Assembly: GCA_035771175.1 (NCBI GenBank)
Contig: CM069593.1
Location: 39,464,741 to 39,528,740, forward strand
Length of the DNA stretch: 64,000 nt
DNA from: Paratinospora sagittata
Lineage: Eukaryota > Streptophyta > Magnoliopsida > Ranunculales > Menispermaceae
Reading direction: 5' to 3'
Position 1 is the first letter of the stretch. Each line of letters starts with the position of its first letter. Under the pieces are notes generated by a model. That model had not been told where the DNA came from. It saw only the letters and a list, made by a program, of their open reading frames with translations, and did no database searches. Below, piece after piece: positions 58,888 through 64,000 of the stretch. Made by a program: the position numbers and the translations under genes.

Positions 58888-60348
58888 TGGGGGTCATTGG
58901 ATAGTAAGAACTCGAGGAACCATTTGCGACCCATAAGCACCTGCATGTACTTTACCTTGAAATGCATGTTTTCTAGCCAAACCATTACTCTAATACCGCC
59001 TAGCTAGATCCCAACTACCAATATTGTTCCTAACTTAACCACATATGAATTTGGTGTACATGGAGTTATACTCTAAAAGGTTTGAGCGCTAATCAAGATG
59101 AGATCCCAATTTACATTCGATGCAATGAACATACCCATTTCCAAAAAATCTCATCATGATCACACATCACACAACCATTTACTGCAAAAACAATTATCTT
59201 CATTTCGAGAAGTTGTTTGCGAGATTCAGTAATAATCATCTCTCTTAATATTTAGATTCATTCCCATTAATTCAAATTCTTGTATTTATATGTATTTGAA
59301 GACACAAAACCAAGCCAATTTTTTTAAAAAATTATTTTTGTAAGAATTAACTCATGCACATTTGATAAATTTGCGTCATATATAACCACACTAATGTGTC
59401 AAAACCTATATTTTCATCATGAAAAAGAATTTCTTATCAGCGAATCTGTTCAATTTAAAACAAAAGTATCTTTCTTCTTGTGACAAGGGCTGACTGAATA
59501 GCACTAAGTCATTCTTCGAAAATGTAGTCCCAATAAATTAAACTTCTAATTAATTAGCTTGGTTAGAAAAAAAACAGAAAATGTTAAAGTGACGTCCATA
59601 TTGTACATTAACAGAAATGTTTCCATCGATGCACCACTATTGCATTATTTCAAATCATGTATTAATACATAATTCAAGGCAATCTAATGGTGTATTAAAA
59701 ATTGTTTTTCTAATTATGTACATCATGGGTGCTAATGTAGCACTACTTAATTAAAAAGAAAAAAATGGTTTGGAAAAATACCTCTTTTCCACATTTCTAT
59801 ATACTATGCTCTATATCTTATCTTTATGTTCATCCATGAAAACTTGCATCTTGTATTTATTTATTTTTTTCACTAGGAGAATTTCATCTCATGTTGATCC
59901 CATTGCTCCTTTAATTTGATACATCTCATGGAAATACAAAACGAAATTACCCAATCTTAGGCTCTCTATACAATTCATTTAACTTCTTCTGATCACAAGT
60001 AAGAATATTATTGCTCATGAGATACATACAAGATGTTTCTAGCTAGCTAGAGTAATCACCAGAACATTATTACTGGTGACATTTATTCCAAATCTTTCCA
60101 GCATCACTGCGAAAGAGCTGAATATACATATGTAGCTAGGTTTCATGGGAAATATGAGCAGGACACTAACTAAATGGTTTAAACTACATCTAGATATCGA
60201 AACATATTATCACGAAAGGCTTCAAGTAATATGGTCAATTTTTAAAGTGTTATTTGGAAAAATATTTCATCATCTCTCTCTATAAAAAGATCTTTGCTTA
60301 GGATGCAAAAAGGGGTGATGGAGGGTAACCACTTAAACAGCTTAGAAA
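58888..60348. other. 3' flank of the MYB gene
   Basis: Host sequence between the retroelement nest and the MYB stop codon. It should include the MYB 3' UTR nearest 60348. Apart from a degenerate foldback copy (59627-59697) I see no other gene. Confidence 0.6.
59627..59697. repeat. Degenerate copy of the intronic foldback element
   Basis: The arms GATGCACCACTATTGCATTA and TTCAAGGCAATCTAATGGTG are imperfect inverted repeats. The right arm is identical over about 20 bases to that of the hairpin at 61335-61426 in the MYB intron. Confidence 0.6.
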
Positions 60349-61796
60349 TCAAGGGAAAGGAAAAGATGTGACATTTTGCATCAAATCTTCCAAATCCCAT
60401 TCTCCCATTCTTAAGTTTTCTCCTTCCCAATAGTAATTCCCACAACTACCCAATTTTTCTATGTTATAGTTGTTGTTGTCACCGTCGCGGTCTTCCATTC
60501 TTATCTTTTTAATAATATTGTTGGCTTCGTTGTTAATAGCCGTGTCATTTTCACTTGTAGTAGTGGTAGTAGTATTGTTCTCTTCCACACTTATACTCTC
60601 CAAAGGTGGAAGGAATAGCTCATGACCCTGAAAGCCTATTCCCATATTGTAGTCATTTCCTACTAGTATGTCATGGCCCCCATGCAAGCCAACTTGAGCT
60701 AAGCATGTTACATCATGGAAGGGTTGGATGGTAGCAGCACACACATCATAGGTGCTGCTGCCCTCAAGCAAACACACAGGATCAAACCAGTTGTTCATGG
60801 TCAAGGAAGCTTGCATGGATGATGAAGAAGAAGATGATGATATTGAAGAGGCCATGCACATGGACGTCATGATATTATCATGTCCATGTCCATGCATGGC
60901 CATGAGCCCTCCGCCGCCTCCTCCTCCCATGACATCTGATCTAGGCTCAAATGTATCTGTAGTTGTACTGTTATTAATTAGTGATGAGGGTGATGTTGAT
61001 ATTGAATTGGTCTTCAGCTTTTTCTTTATTGTAGAATTCCAGAAATTCTTGATTTCATTATCAGTCCGTCCTGGCAAGCGTGCGGCAATTTGGGACCACC
61101 TGGAGTATTTGAGAAGAAATTAAACAGAGTTAATTAATTCCATTAAACTATAAATGATAGATTTAAGCTGTCCTAATTAAATAAATGTTTATGACATGAT
61201 ACCAACCTGAGTTAATTTAGTGTTTTAAGCTCAAATATCAAGTTCAGTTATTATTTATATGTAATTTTTTGCCTCCAAGGTCCAATATGCTTGGAATTGA
61301 TCTCCGATAATTGATGCTATATTGACATTCAAAATGTACATCACTTTTATACACCATTAGATTGCCTCAAATTATGTACCAACACATGATTCAAGGCAAT
61401 CTAATGGTGTACAAAAGTAATGTACACTTTATATGTCACTTTAGCATTTTTCCATCTCAAAAGACTCGAATTGTTGCTTACGTTGTATATATAAGTATGT
61501 TTGCCCATTTCTGCTCAATATTATATCAATACAAGTTTGTAACCCACATGATGCTGAAAATTTTATATAAATATAACCTTAAAAGTAAAAATTAAAAAAT
61601 TAAAAGTATAAAAATATTTTTCAAAAACATTTTGATTATGATTAAAATTTTAATTGTACTTTTTTATTCAAATAATTAAATTGAAATATACGAAAAATAT
61701 TGCATTTGCTGTTTTAGAATTTTTACTTTTGTAGGTGAAGTGTTAAATATTAAATTGAGAATATAAGGAATTGGGAACTTGGATAAGTTGCAAGAG

Positions 61797-61844
<48 letters not shown>

Positions 61845-63221
61845 AGTTTCTCATTAAAAGGGAAAAAAATAAAAAAAAAAAGAGAGAAAGCTTGAGAGAA
61901 AATAGCAACTAATAAGGCAATAGACAATTGGATTAAATAAACAAATTTAAAAACTAATAGGGGAGATTTAGAAAGAAGAGTCCAATTGAAAAAGGGGAAG
62001 AGAAGAGAGTGGAAAAAGAAATAAGAGATAGGTAGAGTCCAATTGAAAAAATGGAGATAAGAATGGGGATGTGCCATATGTGTAGTGAGTTTTTTTTTCT
62101 TTATTTTTTTTATATATAGTATTAGATGTACACATACATGCTTCTCTACATTTTGCATAAAGGAAACATATATCACCATGATATGGAAAAATGTTATAAT
62201 TAAAATGCTTATTTATAAGATACTAGTTTATTCCTCATCTAAGTTTTCAAGTATTTACCATTAATGAAAAACATTAATTCCTTTTATTTCCAAAGTATTA
62301 TTTTTGTGTATGAAATTCATGACTTGATCTAATTCTTTAACATTCAGAAGTTACTAAACATTCATATTGAATTATTGTATTAGCAGTAAATTTTTTTTAT
62401 CATATCAAAACAAAAGATATATGATGCATCAAGTATAAAACAGATGTGTATATATGTATATATATGGACGTGCATATCCTAGCTAGTAATGAGACTTTGA
62501 TGCACATACATGAGCCTTTTCAACACTGTATAAATTTCAAAATGGGTTAGTCACCATTTGCTGTTAATAAGTATCTTAAATTTATCATTTTCATCCTTCA
62601 AAAATAAAGGAAAAAAAAAAACAAAAAAAGAAAAGTAGCCCATTATTTTTTTTAACATGATTCGAAGAGCACTAATTATAGATAACTAGTTAGGATTGAT
62701 GATGAAGTGTATACGGAGGAAATCGGCACAGAACAACAGAAACAAAAACCAAAAAAAATAAAACTCATTTTAAAATTCTATGCAAACTAAACCAAGCGCG
62801 CCCTGAAAAACATGCCCACAATATTCTCATCAAATCAATTATTAATTAATTAACAGGAAAATTGGATAAAAATCAATAATATAACTGATCAGTTCATATA
62901 TATATATATATAGATAGATAGATACCTGTTGCCAAGGATGGAATGCAAATGGATAATGAGCTCTTGTTCCTGAAAGGAGAAAGCTCCACGCTTAAGATCC
63001 GGCCTCAAATAGTTAATCCAACGAAGTCTACAACTCTTCCCACACCTCTGTAACCCAGCATTCCTTGCAATATCACTCCAACAACCTTGCCCATTGCTCA
63101 ACAAGTACTTCATCAGCTTCTCATCTTCTTCAGGTGACCACAACCCTTTCCTCATCTTATTAATCTTTCCATTATTATTATTATTATTGTTCGTATCATT
63201 CTTCCCTTCAGGCTTCCTCAT
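60349..63221 (-). CDS. R2R3-MYB transcription factor, MYB46/MYB83-type
   Basis: Two CDS exons: 63221-62926 and 61099-60349, with intron 62925-61100 (donor CAG|GTATC, acceptor CCAG|G) splitting the Arg-99 codon; 348 residues. R2 is about residues 24-75 with Trp 28, 48 and 68; R3 about 76-127 with Phe 81, Trp 100 and 119. The start is MRKPEG; an upstream in-frame start is TTG, not ATG. The N-terminus MRKPE, block [20 protein letters not shown] and C-terminal [10 protein letters not shown] fit the MYB46/MYB83 clade. Known members are nuclear activators of secondary-wall programmes (cellulose, xylan, lignin) under NAC master switches and bind ACC-rich MYB elements. Asn-7 (residues 11-17) and Ser runs are simple-sequence tracts. 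The gene looks intact. Clade assignment is by motif recognition and not by a tree. Confidence 0.9.
61335..61426. repeat. Foldback MITE-like hairpin in the MYB intron
   Basis: The arms 61335-61367 and 61394-61426 are inverted copies matching at 31 of 33 positions (outer TGTACAT(C/T)ACTTTT, inner CACCATTAGATTGCCT) around a 26-base loop. It is a perfect candidate for a small non-autonomous DNA transposon. Transcription through the intron would give a long RNA hairpin. Confidence 0.85.
61801..61842. repeat. (AG)n microsatellite in the MYB intron
   Basis: 21 uninterrupted AG repeats. On the transcribed strand it is a CT tract. Confidence 0.95.
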
Positions 63222-63249
63222 TATAGTTTCAATTCCTGCCACCAAGTAC

Positions 63250-63430
63250 CTGAATAAGCTCAAAGGTGCTCAGATTATATACAACTTCATATATAGAGGA
63301 ACAAAAACTATATATTATTTATTTAGTAAGAGAGATAGGTAGAAGAGGAAAGAAAGCTTGATGAGGTGGGAATGATGATGATAATAGTAATGAGTTTGCG
63401 TAGAATAAGGAGGAGAGAGAGAGAACACAC
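63250..63430 (-). other. Probable 5'UTR intron of the MYB gene
   Basis: Minus-strand ATACAG|GTGTGTTC (boundary 63431/63430) and TTATTCAG|GTACTTGG (boundary 63250/63249) form a consistent donor and acceptor 181 bp apart, with a CT-rich segment after the donor. The 28-base second leader segment ends at the ATG (63221). Inferred from splice signals only. Confidence 0.45.
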
Positions 63431-63431
63431 C

Positions 63432-64000
63432 TGTATTATCGTGTTGGTTGATGGGTCAAGTGGAAAACGGTTCTGAAAGAGACCCTTAAAGAAAAGAAAT
63501 AAATATATGAAGGAAAGCGCACGAACAACATTCTTGTCTTTTTGACTCTTGGTTATATCTCTAGGACTAAATATAAAATATAAATATAAATTTGTCTTTT
63601 TCTACAAGTCTTAATTTCTTCACTGAGAAGGTACTTAATGACATCTCGAGAGAAAGAAAGAACAAATATATACATGTCACTTGTTTCATAACTAAGTTAA
63701 CTTCTCATCACTTGCTTCGATTTCACATAATTCCACTCTTTATTTCTTTATTTTCTAAATCTCCACGTTTATTTTAAGATGAACGCTATATATGTCTTTC
63801 AATATATAATATAATTTGCTCTAGATCTCTTTGGTGCTCTTTACGTCCAACTGAACACCGGAACCTGCCGCTCTTGGTAATTAGTCCTATGTTTAGTGTA
63901 CATAGCAATTGCAATCTTCTAGCATATATATAATATGAAAAATGTTATTCATTTCATAATAATCATACGGACTTAATTACTTAACTGAGGCCATATATAC
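63432..64000 (-). promoter_or_regulatory. MYB promoter region and first leader exon
   Basis: Upstream of the probable leader exon. An AT-rich tract with minus-strand TATATTTATATTTTATA lies near 63566-63587 and could hold the TATA box, giving a start near 63530. No binding site was identified with confidence. NAC sites (SNBE type) would be expected if the clade assignment is right. Confidence 0.4.

Noticed and set aside
61676..62179. 167-residue frame in the MYB intron
   Set aside because: It translates the (AG)n/(CT)n microsatellite and T-rich DNA as Ser-Leu repeats and has no domain.

Overview
This is plant nuclear DNA, most likely from a eudicot with a repeat-rich genome. It is AT-rich and has an intron-bearing R2R3-MYB gene. 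About 50 kb of the rest is plant-type LTR retrotransposons, with Copia elements of the SIRE/Maximus type and Gypsy elements of the chromovirus (Tekay/Del) type. I cannot name the species. All boundaries and motifs were read by hand, so edges without a target-site duplication (TSD) may be off by several bases.

Layout. 1-5355 is AT-rich intergenic sequence with a short foldback element, a 133-bp tandem duplication and a decayed Gypsy gag. 5356-8146 is a solo chromovirus LTR (J) with TSD GCTCA. From 8503 a plus-strand SIRE-type Copia (B) begins. Its 5' LTR is split by a full-length minus-strand SIRE-type Copia (A, 10003-20654), and its gag is split by a solo LTR (E, 21020-23307, TSD ATAAA). B fades out near 24080. 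26225-58887 is one much-expanded minus-strand SIRE-type Copia (C). Its parts are separated by a terminal-inverted-repeat DNA element (about 29118-32733) that itself contains solo LTR K (30258-32144, TSD CAAAT); by solo LTR D (32961-50112); and by LTR F (53592-56010). D is split by a Gypsy-type solo LTR H (about 33299-45289) and by solo chromovirus LTR I (47035-49909, TSD CTAAG). H is in turn split by a full-length chromovirus G (33885-44470, TSD AGGAG). The C > D > H > G chain is four insertions deep. 58888-64000 is the only host-gene neighbourhood: a MYB46/MYB83-type transcription factor on the minus strand, with two exons in its CDS (63221-62926 and 61099-60349, 348 codons) and a probable 5'UTR intron.

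The elements work as expected for their class. An LTR promoter drives gag and pol, a PBS complementary to initiator tRNA-Met primes minus-strand synthesis, and a polypurine tract primes plus-strand synthesis. All coding regions have stops or frameshifts, so none looks autonomous now.

The most interesting signals are four. (1) Arrays of a GC-core palindrome (consensus GGAACGCGTTCC) lie just upstream of TATA boxes in several diverged SIRE-type LTRs, with outer arms that change in a compensated way. (2) The same palindrome recurs in the spacer between pol and the env-like ORF, with a TATA-like box after it in element A. (3) The accessory domain found 3' of pol in Copia elements A and C has a relative placed 5' of gag in chromovirus G. 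(4) The LTR leader of the D/E/F family carries a tandem array of about 36-bp units, each able to form a small hairpin.
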